From Plantago ovata (lineage: Eukaryota > Streptophyta > Magnoliopsida > Lamiales > Plantaginaceae), in contig CM051455.1 of assembly GCA_028274465.1 (NCBI GenBank), positions 111,288,261 through 111,352,260 of the forward strand: DNA of 64,000 bases, in the 5' to 3' direction. How positions within the stretch are numbered: position 1 is the stretch's first letter; every line of letters starts with the position of its first letter. The notes beneath the pieces are model-generated. The model was given only the letters and a program-made list of their open reading frames with translations, did no database searches and had not been told where the DNA came from. Made by a program: the position numbers and the translations under genes. Positions 42,510 to 54,213 of this stretch are shown here, piece by piece.

Positions 42510-44571
42510 CGAAGAAATTGAAGCTTTCTACAGTGACGTCAGAAATGAGAAAATGAAGAAAGGCGAGATTACTCCCGTGACTTGGACAAAGCACGTTAAG
42601 AGAAAGCATCTCTGCCATTCACTTGGTCTAGTAGCTCTGCTACTAATAAAAGTTCTTGACTCCCAAGTTGGAGGAATTGACCAAGTAGGCCTGAGAAGAT
42701 GGCCATTGATGATGCATATCCATGAAAATAAAACGGAACTTAACTGGGCTAAGTACATTTTCAATAGGCTTGTTGATTGTGTTTACTAAGTTTAAGGTAA
42801 AGGTAGAAGACAACAAGGTCTCACCTTCCTTTCCAGTTATGTATGGAATCAAGATATGCTATATCCTTGAACATTTCAGGATACAGCTAAGAAACCCATT
42901 GCCAATCAAAAAGTCTGTATGCAATGTGGGAAGATCATTCTACAAGCAGAATGTACCTAAGACTGCTGGAAAGAAAACTAAGAAGACAATAACTGCAAAT
43001 GTTGTCAGCACAAGCGAGCAAGAAAGGTATACAACAGCTGCAGATGTTACCACTCAGCAACTTAGAGATGAAACTGTTGTTGGTAGTGGTAACACAAATG
43101 AAACTGTTGTAGATAATCAACAAGGTACGTGTACAAGAGCCGTTGCTGAAAATGCAACTATAGATGACTCTGGGAAACTAGAGAAATCTAACAAGAAAAG
43201 AGGAAATCTGATGATGACACTCAGACTGCAGCTTCATCAGCAAATCCCGTACCTAAGAGGAAACGGACAAGCAACTCAAGGAAGAAAACACTGGCTCGCA
43301 AGTCAGTTCCTTCTCTCCAAGACCTCTCAGTCAAATCCCAGACAAATGTTGAAACGCATTTGCCAGTAGATGTTGCTGAGGTGAGTACTGAAACCTATGT
43401 CAGCAATGTTGAAGTGTTTGCGGAAGCCTTCAACAATCAACTTAATGTTGATAATTCTACTGAGAATAGACCACAAGGCAGTGGAAATGAAATTCCTGCC
43501 CAAGTCCTAGATATCTACATTGTAGATAATTTAAATGATCCAACTATGGAACCAGTAAGCGACATTGCTGCTGATCTGCAAAAAGCGGCACTTGCTGATG
43601 CTGCTGAAAAGATGGTTGTTGAACAAGCAACTCATCAAGTTGCTGAAACAACGCTTGCTGAAGGGCCAGTTGCTGAAATAGCAATGGTTCCAGTTCCTGA
43701 AGTTGTTGAAACTCAAGAAGCATTATTCAACGACGCATCTCGTGATGCTAAGAATACTGGCCTATGCTCACCCAAGACATCAATTGACAAAGTCCAGCTT
43801 GTACTGGAAGATTTAAGCAAACAAATGGAGTTGGAAATTGAAGAATCATCCAACAAATCAATTGATCTCTTCATGACAAGCAGTGAGCTCAAAGGTCAAG
43901 ATGCTTCTGCTCAACTTGTCATTTCAGAGACAAGGGAGATTGCTGAAACCGCACAGCTTTCTGAGATAGAGCAAAACCAGAAGTCTGCTGAAGAAACAGT
44001 CCAAGAAGCTGAAGAAACTGTTAATGCTGAAAGGACTGAGCCACAACTTGTCCTTCTTCAGCAGGTAGTTAATTCAACCATCAGTAAAACTTCAATTTCT
44101 GAAAATTGTTCCTTTGCTAATATTATACTATCTCTACAGACTTCTCAAGATGCAAGTCAGATGGTTGCTGAAGCCTCTGCACCAGAACCAACACTCCCTG
44201 CTCAGCAGGTAGTTAATAATTTTGGTATAAAAACTAAGTTTGACAGCTTAGTACTTGTGTCTAACTTTAATTTATTTCAGGATGAACAAATGGAGGATGC
44301 TACTTAAGTTCCTCATGGAATGGAAATTGTATTACATGAGCTTGCTGACTCTCAGCAGGTAAATCATGTTTCAGATATAAACTCTAAAACAATTCTCCAA
44401 ACCATTCCTGATCTAAATAACGTTCTTTTTCAGGCTCAAAAGGAGACCACTGAAGTGGTACTCATCACTGAAGATCATCAAGTAAGTTCTGAAGAACTAT
44501 ACTTGAACTTCAAAAGGACAACTTTTTCAAGAGTTGCTAAGTCCGTCAGCAACTGGCAAAGGTACAGGTGA
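42510..44571 (+). pseudogene. ORF3 middle region, AE-rich
   Basis: Broken into several frames (42553-42789, 42722-43369, 43360-44307, 44320-44571). It begins with a likely continuation of the globular domain (HVKRKHLCHSLGLVALLLIKV, FPVMYGIKICYILEH) and passes into long low-complexity sequence with VAE, AET and AEE repeats, Gln and Thr. No catalytic motif. The frequent TTGCTGAA word is a nucleotide bias shared with non-coding parts of the same element. Confidence 0.6.
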
Positions 44572-45543
44572 ATGAATTTCTCAGATCTTCACCTTCATCT
44601 TTCAAACGAGAAAAAGAGATCTTCTCTTCATATTCTCAGCAAATGAGCTCCAATCTGATTGCTCAAATCAGAGAGAATATGAAGGCAAAATTCAAGAGTG
44701 CCTCTCTAGCTGAACAAGCTGTGATGCTCAAAGGTCTATTTGTACCTGTGGTGGCTGATCCCCACAAAATCAATGAGGAAGAGGAAGTGACAAGTGTTGC
44801 TTTGTATAAGCACGTTGAGCTAGTCATTCTGACAGACGATGATGAAGAAGAAGAAGATGAGAACACTCCCACTGATCCCAGTGATGATGAAGGGAAAGAT
44901 TCCAAGGACAAGAAAGACGATGATGATGACAATCAAGGTCCAAGTCCTGATGCTGGAGGATTGAAGTTAACAGCTGTTGAAAATGCTCAACCTGAAAATC
45001 AGCAAGCTGAACAACAACAATCTCAGCAAGAATCTCAACCTCCTCCTACTACTGCTGAAAATCAAGCACCTGTGCAAGGTGTTGATACTGAAGAAGAATA
45101 CGCCAGAAAAAGGGTTGCCTTGAAAAATGGCAAAAGTCCAGTTTCTGATGCCAAGGTTACTGAAGAAAACCTTGATGATGAACAAGATGAAGATTACCAA
45201 CGCGCTCTCCAAAACAGTCTCTTGATCCATGCAAGGCATACGCAGGATCTAGAAATTGGTCAATCTTCATGAGTGAGATCAAAGGAAGTCCCCTCCGTTC
45301 CATTTGCTACTGGCGAAACTCCAGCAATTGAGCCCCAAACTCAATTGAAACAACTAACTACTGGCGAAACTCCAGTTATTGAGTCTCAAACGTTGCCTAC
45401 AACAACTACTCAATTAAAACTAACTACTGGTGAAACTCCAGTTGTTGAGTCTGAAGCGTTGCCATCAGCAACCACTCAATAAAAAGGAAGTGAAGCTACT
45501 GATAAAGGCTCAAAAGTTGCTCAACTTGATGAATCTGAGGATG
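44568..45543 (+). pseudogene. ORF3 acidic segment
   Basis: 44568-45272 is open for 234 residues: QMSSNLIAQIRENMKAKFKS, then an Asp/Glu tract (about 44838-44930) and Gln-rich sequence. 45273-45482 contains three near copies of a TTGETPVIES repeat. Stops at 45270-45272 and 45480-45482. No family recognised beyond the ORF3 context. Confidence 0.55.
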
Positions 45544-45551
45544 ATGACGAC

Positions 45552-47210
45552 TTGTCAGAAAATAAGGATGAACAATCCAAGCGAGACCCAAAAGTTGTTC
45601 AGATTCCTCCTCCTGATTACATCAATGATTTAGACGATGGTCTAAGAGCAGAATTGCTGATGCGTGATGATCAGTTTGCTTCCGAAATTAAGGTTCATTC
45701 CTTAACACCTCATTTAGTGCCGTTCCTAAGAGTTGAGGAGTTTACTCCCAGAATTCTAGCACTAAAGGAAGTCCATAATGCCTGCAAAGCTGAAGATGAT
45801 GCATTGCTTGCTGAGAGCCCACTTGACTTTGGAAAGATTTTGGCTACGGTGCTGAGACGCACTACTACTCTGACCATAGCTCAGAAAGACATCAGTCTTT
45901 TTCACAAAAGCTATGAAGAAGATGTAAGTCAAGCTCTAAAGCTAGCAAAGACAGCTCTCGTAAAGGCACAAACTTTTATGGATGAGAAGGCCGCAACAGA
46001 GAAAAGACATGAAGAGAACATGATGAGCATTCAACAAGAGTTGTCAAAAATGACTTCTGACCAACAGCAAATCATCATGAAGTATAACAGTTTAAGCACT
46101 CTTGCTGAAAATTGCAATGAGTTTTATTCTCTGCACATCACCCCGATGTTGCAATCCATGTCTAAGGGGGAAAAGAAACGAAAAAGAAACCAAACCCCTC
46201 CTGCTGTTGATGTGCCACTGCCCATAGAACCGCTTGCTAAAAAAGAGCAAAGTTCTAAAAGGCAAGCAGAATCTGAGTTGAATTCAGCAAGTACCAAAAA
46301 GAGAAAAACCGCTGCTGAAACTCAAGAGTTTTGCCATACTGAAAGTCATCACAATCTGAATGAAGAAGATGATGACAATCAAACAATAGCTCAAGCCATA
46401 AGAGCTAGACCCTTAACAGCCTTGACTCCGTGTGGCCACTCAAAACATTTTTCGTCTGACTCTTCAGCAAGAGATCAAGACAATGCTAAGACAAGAAGAA
46501 GAAGGCAAAGACAGGAAGAAAAAAGGTTGGCCAGCATTGCTATTGGCTCCGGCATTGAATATACAAAGACCAGTAATGAAGAAACCACTCAGAATGTAAT
46601 CAGAAACATTCATGGTTGCTGGATCTTAAAGCTGGAAGACTTGCTGGTGAATGAGTTCTTTCCTACAGCCATATTGAATCAAATGTTCAAATGGATTGAA
46701 CTCAAGGTCCAAAGAAAGCAAAGGGAAGAATCCCTCCCAAGAAATATTGCTGGGAAATGGTTGAATCTTGAGGTCCAAGTAAAAAGAATTGCCATTGGTA
46801 AGACATACAAACAAGAACCAGATCTGATCAAACCACCTGGCATCGCTTACTACTCTGACCCAGTAACAAAGAAAACAAAGAAGAGACTTGGATTGATTCC
46901 TTATGAGTACTTCTATCTCACTGCTAAGGATCAAGAAGAAGATCTTCTCTGGCTAAGAAAGATTCATCCGAAAAGCATTTCAGATACACAGCTTCTCCAT
47001 GCCAGCAATTGGGGCATGCATTTGTGGGTAACTCGCTACATGGAAATGAATGCTGAAAAGCATCATCACACTGCCTGCAAAAATGCATGAATTCTTCAAC
47101 TACAAGTCCGTAGGCTTCTGGAAAACTACGAAAAGGACTGTGTTGAATTTACTGCACTTGCTGAGAAGAGTGTAATAGAGATTTTGAGAAAATCCTCTGA
47201 AAGAGCTTAA
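45552..47210 (+). pseudogene. ORF3 C-terminal part
   Basis: Open for 512 residues to 47090, then a frameshift; the next frame continues about 38 more residues (LRKSSERA end) to TAA at 47208-47210. It has a helical, coiled-coil-like region (YEEDVSQALKLAKTALVKAQ, QQELSKMTSDQQQIIMKYNS), a basic stretch KGEKKRKRNQ that could be a nuclear signal, and a C-terminal globular-looking part with LLVNEFFPTAILNQMFKWIE and YYSDPVTKKTKKRLGLIPYE. Function unknown. Confidence 0.6.
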
Positions 47211-47475
47211 GTCCCTGTAATACTTTTTGCTAAAGTTTTTGCTTGCTGATTCTGTTTAAGTTATCTATGCTATTTCATGTAAACTTCTGAAAGATAACTA
47301 TGAGCAATGAAACTTTTGACTCTTATTGGTTTTTGATTATGCAATTTACTTATGCTTACTGTTTATTTATTCAAGTATACTTGCATTAATCAATTGATTT
47401 ATTCAACATCCGAAACCTCTAAAAGGGTAACAATTAATTTATCCATGGATTGATAACATCAAAAAGGGAGAAATT
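47211..47475 (+). other. 3' untranslated part and PPT of copy 3
   Basis: AT-rich, no ORF. AAAAAGGGAGAAATT (47461-47475) directly precedes the LTR and is the polypurine tract. Confidence 0.8.
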
Positions 47476-49085
47476 TGTTAGGAAACTTGTAATTTTGATG
47501 AGCAATTAACCATGCTAAATTAAGGAAAGTCCAGTAATTAGTACTCTTAAGGTCCATAGGAATTTAGAATTTTAAGGACATTGTAAAAGAGGAACGTTTG
47601 CTGATGACTTAGTTTACGTGCTAGATAAATTATTTCTTTTGCGTATGATGTATTTTATTTTCTGAAAAGAAAATAACTTATTGATGCTGAAGCTTAGGAT
47701 GTATCTTATTTTCTGAAAACAGAATAACCTATTGAAGCATTTAGAAACCGCTCAGAATCTTGAAGACTTTTGAAGATATGAAGACTTGAAGAATTCGAAG
47801 ATCTGAAGACTAGAAGATTGCTGAAGAATGGCATCTACAAAGGCACGTGTTGCTCAGAAAGTGGAAAATTCAGCAACATCATTGCATAAGTGAAAATCTG
47901 AAAGACAGAGTAGGTTGTGCTTGCTGAAACTGAAACTAACCACTTGCTGATGGAACATATGTGACCCCTTGCTGAAAGTACTTGAATTTGTGCTCCAATG
48001 TTACTGTTTGAATTCTATTCAAATATGAATTAAATGCAAAGCTTACACACGAAGGACATGAAGACTAGAAGACAAACAAAGACGCCGCTGAAAGTACAAA
48101 AGCAAGATAGTGACATGTTAAGGAACAAAAGCCTTAGGATTTGAAATTCAAACGGCTCCTTACTTACACTATAAATAGAGGTCATCCGGCGAAGAGTTGA
48201 AGTGTGTCAACAACGTGATCAAACTCTCACTTGTGCTTAAAACTCACATACCTTCAAACTCTCTACAACTGCCATTGATCCGTTCCAAGACTTAAAGCTT
48301 GAAAAAGCTACTTGTGAAGAAGTAGAACAAACTCAGGTAAGAAATTAGTTAAGTGTTCTTTCTTTCGAACAAGAACAAGTCTTGACACCAGAAACAATCA
48401 AACTTGTTTACTGCAAAGTATTCAAAGTTGTGTTTCTTAGATTACTTGTTGTAACTGAATAAGTTATAATTAAGTTATCTCACCCCAAAACTATCTAACT
48501 GAAAATACACCCTTTCAGGCGTGATATTCAGGGGGAACTTAATCGAGCATAGTTTTGCTGATTAAAAGTACCAAGTTTGGTGGAGAACAAGGTTGCGTTC
48601 TCTAGATTAGGTTGGAAACAAAGCAAGTGTGTTTTAGTTTCTGTTGAATCGCTCTAGTTAGGAGATTGTAAGGAACCTCAATCATATCTTAGTGGATTTA
48701 GTCCTAGAAAGGACGAAGTGGATTAGTTGAGAGATTACGCCACTCTCAGATACCACTATAAAGGTGTTTGTGTGATTTACTTATTGTACTTAGCTTTCAG
48801 CAATTCATATCTGTCTGTGCACAGTCACTCACATCACTTGCTGAAACCTTTACTTACTGAAAAAGCACTTATTGTATCAAAGACTTCCGCTCTCTGATTT
48901 TAAGTATCAGCAAACCAAGCTACTGTAAAGTAACTTACGCTTGCTGAGAAAGTTAAGTATCAGCAAACTCATTACTGAAAAGTAATAAGTACTTGCTGAG
49001 AAAGTTTTAAACGACGAAAGTTTGAAAAGACTATTCACCCCCCCCCCCCCCTCTAGTCTTTTCTTGTTGTTTAAAGGGACCAACA
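47476..49085 (+). repeat. 3' LTR of copy 3
   Basis: 1610 bp, near-identical to the 5' LTR apart from scattered changes. TATA box 48170-48178; C-run at about 49038-49051. Confidence 0.93.
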
Positions 49086-50710
49086 TTGTGTGTAAACTTG
49101 AAAAAGGTTTGTAAAATGGTGAAGTCTTTGTATGTCTTGAACCAAAATAATGGCATATGGAATTCTATAATGCCATGATGAAAAGTGAGTTTGTCGTTTA
49201 TGAAAATGATAAGTACCATTACATGAAAGTGTTGAAAAATGGCTATGTCATTTTATACCTTTATGTAGAAGACTTGACTTTCATTTGAAGTAATGATAAG
49301 ACGATCAAATCTATGAAGGATATGTTGATATCTAGATTTGATATGAAGGACTTCGGTCTAGTTGATGTAATCCTTAGGATTAAGATTCTATGAACAACCG
49401 ATGAGTTGGTGTTGAGCTAATCTCACCATGTGGTCGAGAGTATGGAGAATTTTAACAAAGATAGTCTTGAAGTGACTAGAACATCTTTTGTTAAAATATT
49501 TATCTTGCTAAGAACGTTGTTCTAGGAGTATCTCATGTATTGAATACTCTTAGAAAATGTAAAAACTTACTGGACTCGATAAATTGCACAAGGCATGTTT
49601 GGACTTTGTTGTAAGTAAACTAAGCCGTCACAAGAAAAATTCTGAAGTTAGTCGTGGAAGACTATAACGAGAAGTACCGAAGTACTTGAGATTGTATTGG
49701 GATTGTGGGCTAAAGTGTTCAAAATAGCAAGTTGTGCTATAACGGTGTGTAGATGCAAACTTGATCACGAATTTCAAGAATTGTAAATCCACGAATGGAT
49801 ATTGTCTTCACCTATGGGGGTGATAATTTTTTGGAAAATTTTATGAAAAAGATGTTATAGAATTGAATCCATGATGGAAGTAAAGTCCATGGTGTTGGAC
49901 TCATGTGTAAAAGAAAGCTGAGTTGCTATGCATATAATTGAGAGTCTTCCATGATTGGCCTAAACTTGTACCAAATGACAAGTTTGAATTGTACAACCAC
50001 TCTTGTAATTGGTAGAGATCAAAGTAATTTGTATAACGGTAATCCTAGGCATAAGCCCGTTACACAAATTCTCATGACTGGTGATTATCTTGATAGACTT
50101 TGTGAGGTCTAACGATAATAAAACGTACGTACGTGAACTATAGAGTTATATATGTCATGAGATGGTGGCAACGTCTTCCTGGAATGGGATTGAAGACTCT
50201 GACCAACTGTTGATGTGAAGGAAAACCCAACCTAGTTGACTGGAGATCCCAAGATCTAGGTTCAAAGGTACAACCTAATTGCATCAAGGAGTTCACTGTG
50301 GGGGTTTCACCTATATTGTGACTCAACGTAAAGAGGTTAATCGCAAGGGTTTTAATGATTCCTATTAGTAATATAGTTACATGGAATAGACAATCACCTA
50401 TGTTAGAGTGAAGTGACGGCCGCTTCAACATGAATTAGATCCCGAATTCTTGTAAACTCTCGCAGAACAAAAACGGTGTTTCACGGCCAAAATGAACACA
50501 ACAGAGAGCGGAACAATGCTAGAGCGATCCTGTGTCGTATGCATTATCATTTACACAAATAGCAGATCAGTTCAAAGACATCGCGTCTACTGTGAGCTAG
50601 TAAAGAAGTTGTGTACGTACAAGGGAAGGTTAAAAGGTGTTTACCTACATATCCTATGCAGGTATCAATCGATGGGGTATGCTACGTGAAGGTTTCTTCA
50701 TGTGGGGGAT
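49086..50710 (+). pseudogene. Decayed copia RT/RNase H remnant
   Basis: In broken frames: YLYVEDLTFI (YVDD replaced by YVED), NDKTIKSMKDMLISRFDMKDFG, then RNase H-like remains to about 50130. Many stops. It ends in a purine-rich TGTGGGGGAT directly before the LTR at 50711, so it is the 3' part of the element owning that LTR. The last about 400 bp before the LTR are not recognisable. Confidence 0.75.
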
Positions 50711-51792
50711 TGTTGGAAATATGAAGAAAATAATGATATAATAATTCATTATGATGTCATATTTACGTGGAGATTATTTTCTAATTATTTGGTAATTGAG
50801 GAAACTAAATATATATCCGAACACTAATCCATAAGAGCTTCGAATGTATATATATTGAATGCCCATAACGGACTTTGGGTTAGTGAGGTATAAGTGCTTA
50901 GGGTTAGAAGGTTGAGTGGGTGTGTTGCACATTGCTTGAGATAAAGTAAACACAATCCTGATCAGATTGGTACATGAAACTAGAGGACATATGTACGAGC
51001 GGATGCGTGCGACCCTCAAACATGGCACGTGAACTGAACCAAGGTTTTGCTAGTTCCACATCTCAAGACCTTCTAGAAGAATGTTGACCCATGTTAGCTT
51101 TTGTAACTCATGGGAGTTACAAATATTTAACATTGCATTTGTTGTCATTTAACAAGGTATTTGTTGTCATCCATATAGCTCAAAATATTGTGTTATGACG
51201 GACACTTATGATGACATGAAATGCACTTAATGGCATGGGAGTTACATACTCCAATTCTCACTTATAAATAGAGTCTCCAACTCTAGAAGGAAAATGATGG
51301 AAAAAAGATCATAGAGAAGATATCTGAGAGATATCTGAAACACCTGAAAATATCCTTTTACATCCTCCTAAAGCATAACCAAGCAATAGTTCTTGCTCGT
51401 TGGGAGTTGCTAGCTTGTGCGGCTAGTAATCTTGAAATCCGTTGTATCTTGGGAAGCAGACGCCCAACGTCTCAAGCACCATAGTGAGAGGGCGTATTTT
51501 TCTTTAAGGACACTGCGTTCCTACAGTCCTCGGATTCAACCTTCATGCAAATGTCTTTCATGAAACAGGAAAAACAGAATCAGCAAACAGCTGTCAAGCG
51601 GCCCGCTTAACTTCCTCCAAGCAGCCAGCATCAATTTCCAGGAACCGACAGGGCACTTCAAGGGGCCCGCTTCAGTCCCTCCAAGCGGCCCGCTTCGGAG
51701 CTGAACGAAGACAGTTTCTTCTTTCGTTATTTCTTTGCATTTCCTATTTTGTACAAGCTATTGTATATGTATTTTCGATCACTATGTACAAC
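50711..51792 (+). repeat. 3' LTR of the decayed copia
   Basis: Starts TGTTGGAAATATG after the purine tract; TATA box TATAAATAG at 51263-51271; end placed at TACAACA (51792), where similarity to 9067-9182 stops. It provides the empty site for the 950-bp TIR element, and contains AAGCGGCCCGCTT palindromes (51596-51608, 51682-51694) plus related half-sites. Confidence 0.7.
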
Positions 51793-52155
51793 AATAGAAT
51801 CCACGCCCCTTTGATTGTTGCTTCCCCAGATCAGTCTCTTCTTGTTTCAGAAAACTAATATTATTTCTTACGCTCATGACTTGAACATTTGTCATGCCAA
51901 ATCTTCTTGACAGAGTTGCTATCGGCTCATTCATACACGTAGAAATATTATGATGATTATCATGGAACATTCCATCTCGCTGATGAAACAATTCATTTAA
52001 CTTCTCAACTAGAAACACGCTGCTCTCCTCATCAACTTTTCTCACCTCATAAATCGTATTTGTATTTATCAAAGTGATATCAGTGTCAAATTGTAATGAA
52101 CTTGGAATAAAAATATCATAAAAACACACTGCTCTCCTCATCCTTCTCACATATC
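51793..52155 (-). pseudogene. Unrecognised reading frame next to the mannosidase fragment
   Basis: A 122-residue minus-strand frame with LQFDTDITLINTNTIYEVRK and KLNELFHQRDGMFHDNHHNI. It is not part of the alpha-mannosidase proteins I know and may be an unrelated fragment fused at about 52155. A CTGCTCTCCTCATC word occurs twice near the join (52019, 52126). No function assigned. Confidence 0.35.
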
Positions 52156-52817
52156 CTGTGAGGGATGGCCTGCTAGTGAAGTACCCAGTCCAGTATGCAC
52201 TTTCTCAATCTGCATACGGGAAACAATCACCAGTTTTAAGGGGCCATTTCTCATTTGCAACATGTTTTGCATCAGAGATGGTTGGGGTCGAGTATAGAGC
52301 TAGCATTAACAAAACCATCTTTATTCACATAATGAATGAACTTGTCCATTTATCTAAACCATGAAACTGCATATTGGTATTGAAAATCAGTTCCCATGGT
52401 CCGCATTATATGATTTCTCCTGGTAACATTTGTGTTTGCTAAAGCAGCTGCAATAATATCATTCACCCTCTCTTCCACATAGTAATCAAATAGGAGCTCA
52501 TCATCCTCAAAGGGGGGAGACACATCATTTATCTCAAATGTGAAATCTTCAGGAGGCTCGTAATGGACAAGAAAAATCCCAGTGAATATCTGAGATGAAC
52601 AACCAAGGGATCTTGAACCCTGCCAAATAACCTCCAAATTATTTTCATCGCTCCTCTTATCTCTGTATTGGTAATCAATTCGAGCAAAAAATAGTGAGTC
52701 AAAACCAAGCTCAGTTCCTAGCAAATATGCTTGTATAACAGAATGACCAAAACGATCAATCTTCCAATCGACTCTCGGTTTCTGCCCAAACCCCTCAAGC
52801 ATATAGCGGTGTTCCAA
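52156..52817 (-). pseudogene. GH38 alpha-mannosidase fragment
   Basis: Minus-strand frame of 155 residues with VDWKIDRFGHSVIQAYLLGT, the region holding the GH38 nucleophile Asp (plants usually have QIDPFGHS, so Pro is Arg here), then LGFDSLFFARIDYQ and the IFTGIF...YEPP...FTFEINDVSPP order of plant vacuolar/lysosomal-type alpha-mannosidases. After frameshifts near 52350 and 52310 the homology goes on with ALYSTPTISDAKHVANEKWP and SAYWTGYFTSRPSLTGYVR. The enzyme trims mannose from N-glycans. Only about 220 of the roughly 1000 residues are present and the frame is broken. Confidence 0.85.
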
Positions 52818-52824
52818 ATTCCAA

Positions 52825-52918
52825 TGTCATCGGATGATGAGACCTTGGCCCGACTGGCCCAAGTCTCACAACCCAAGCCCATATCGTATCTTAGCGTAGT
52901 AGGTTAGGTTAAGTTAGG
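52825..52918 (+). repeat. Putative short LTR, left piece
   Basis: TGTCATCGGATGATG up to TTAGG (52914-52918). With the right piece (63328-63619) it would form an LTR of about 386 bp, ending CA two bases before a PBS-like site. Start and nature are inferred. Confidence 0.4.
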
Positions 52919-54192
52919 TGATGAACGCGGATGTCGTGCTCCGAATTCAAGCAAATAAATTTGTAATTTAGCCAAAGGCAATCCACAACTACAACGAAAA
53001 CCGTAGTGTAGTAGTAGAATGACTCGAGTGTCGTTCTCTCAGGACTATAACTTGCTTTATCTATTTAACAAGAGAATATAAAAACAGCAGACAGATAGCA
53101 ATAGGGGGTTTCTAGCAGATAATGGAGATTGGTGATAGTATGGTCCTTCTTAACATAATGGGTCGATAATCGTGCATAAATTCCTCGGTCTTGCATAGAG
53201 ATCTTTGAATCAATCTAGTGTCCTGTTGCAAGTATTAAGCACTACGAAGATAATTTGGTCTGACTAGTCAATCACGATTGTCCTAATGTGTTCCGTAATT
53301 ATTCAACACTACGAAGATAATTGGTCTGATGGTCGACTAGTGTCCAATTGTGCATAACAATCTATACAACATACGAGGATTTTGGTTACAACTGATCAAC
53401 GAAATAAAGCAATGACACGAAGTATAATGCGCGATATAGCCATTAGCATGATTATCTTCCCTTCGCTAAGAATTCACATACTACCACCAATGATAAGTTT
53501 AGCTACTCATAATAGGCATGCAATCAACAGAAATTATAGAAGAAAACATATTGAAAGATAAATAAAATAAGTAGAATAAAACTGTAAGATACAAAGTTAC
53601 CGAAGGTTGTCAATCTCTGGATGATTGCGATCCTACGAGCTCCAAACTGCTATGAAAAAGTATCCCCTAAGCTACGGAACTCCCAGGACAGGCCCCGGGA
53701 AGTTCCTACCTAAAACTATAGAGAGAGGTGAGAAAGTAGGTCTGGAAATATATGGTTTTCGGAGAAAAACTGAGCACTATATATAGGCCCCGAAATATCA
53801 CGGGGCGGTTCGCCCCAGCCATGCGGCGGTTCGCCCCCCGGTATTTTCGCGGAATTCCGCATTTTCGACGCGGTTTTGGATTTCTTCACCTTTTCGGACT
53901 CGATTTCTGACTTCTAGTGGCCTTCTAACCTCCAGATTCGACCCCTAGACTCCAAATCCTATCCGGAAACCTTCAGATACTCCAAATAGGCTTCTAGAAC
54001 ACCAATTCCTTGTCAACTTCAATATAATTGCCCGGAAATCCTCGAATTTCAACCAAAACCTGTAAAATAAAATCTAAAGGGAAACGTGACACTATTCTAA
54101 TAAAATGTACTAAAATATAGCTAAATTAACATAGAGGATAGCTAAAATAGGTGAAAAAAACTCGAATGAAAGTGTAAAATACACATTCATCA
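52919..54192 (-). repeat. 3' LTR of element B
   Basis: 1274 bp. Minus-strand TATA CTATATATAG at 53775-53784; palindromes GGGGCGGTTCGCCCC at 53802-53841; U5 hairpin at 53021-53044. Confidence 0.93.
53800..53842. repeat. GGGGCG-GTT-CGCCCC palindromes (B 3' LTR)
   Basis: Two units with the GCG-NNN-CGC core but G/C outer arms instead of the AAGC/GCTT arms of family A. Confidence 0.85.
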
Positions 54193-54213
54193 AACTCCCC
54201 AAATCAAACCTTT
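54193..54213 (-). promoter_or_regulatory. Polypurine tract of element B
   Basis: Minus-strand GGTTTGATTTGGGGAGTT abuts the LTR and follows GAGGACAAGCAAA, the same order as in A2. Confidence 0.8.

Larger units (their letters stand above)
31074..49085 (+). mobile_element. SIRE-like copia, copy 3 (with assembly gap)
   Basis: Two 1.6-kb LTRs enclose gag, protease, integrase, RT, RNase H and a long third ORF region. The RT-RNase H part is present twice around a 100-N gap. True length is probably about 15.5 kb. The 5-bp flanks differ (ATTGC left, TTGTG right), so the two ends may not come from one insertion event or one contig. Confidence 0.85.

Noticed and set aside
52156-52817. Functional alpha-mannosidase gene
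   Set aside because: Only a fraction of the protein is present, with frameshifts and no start or end.
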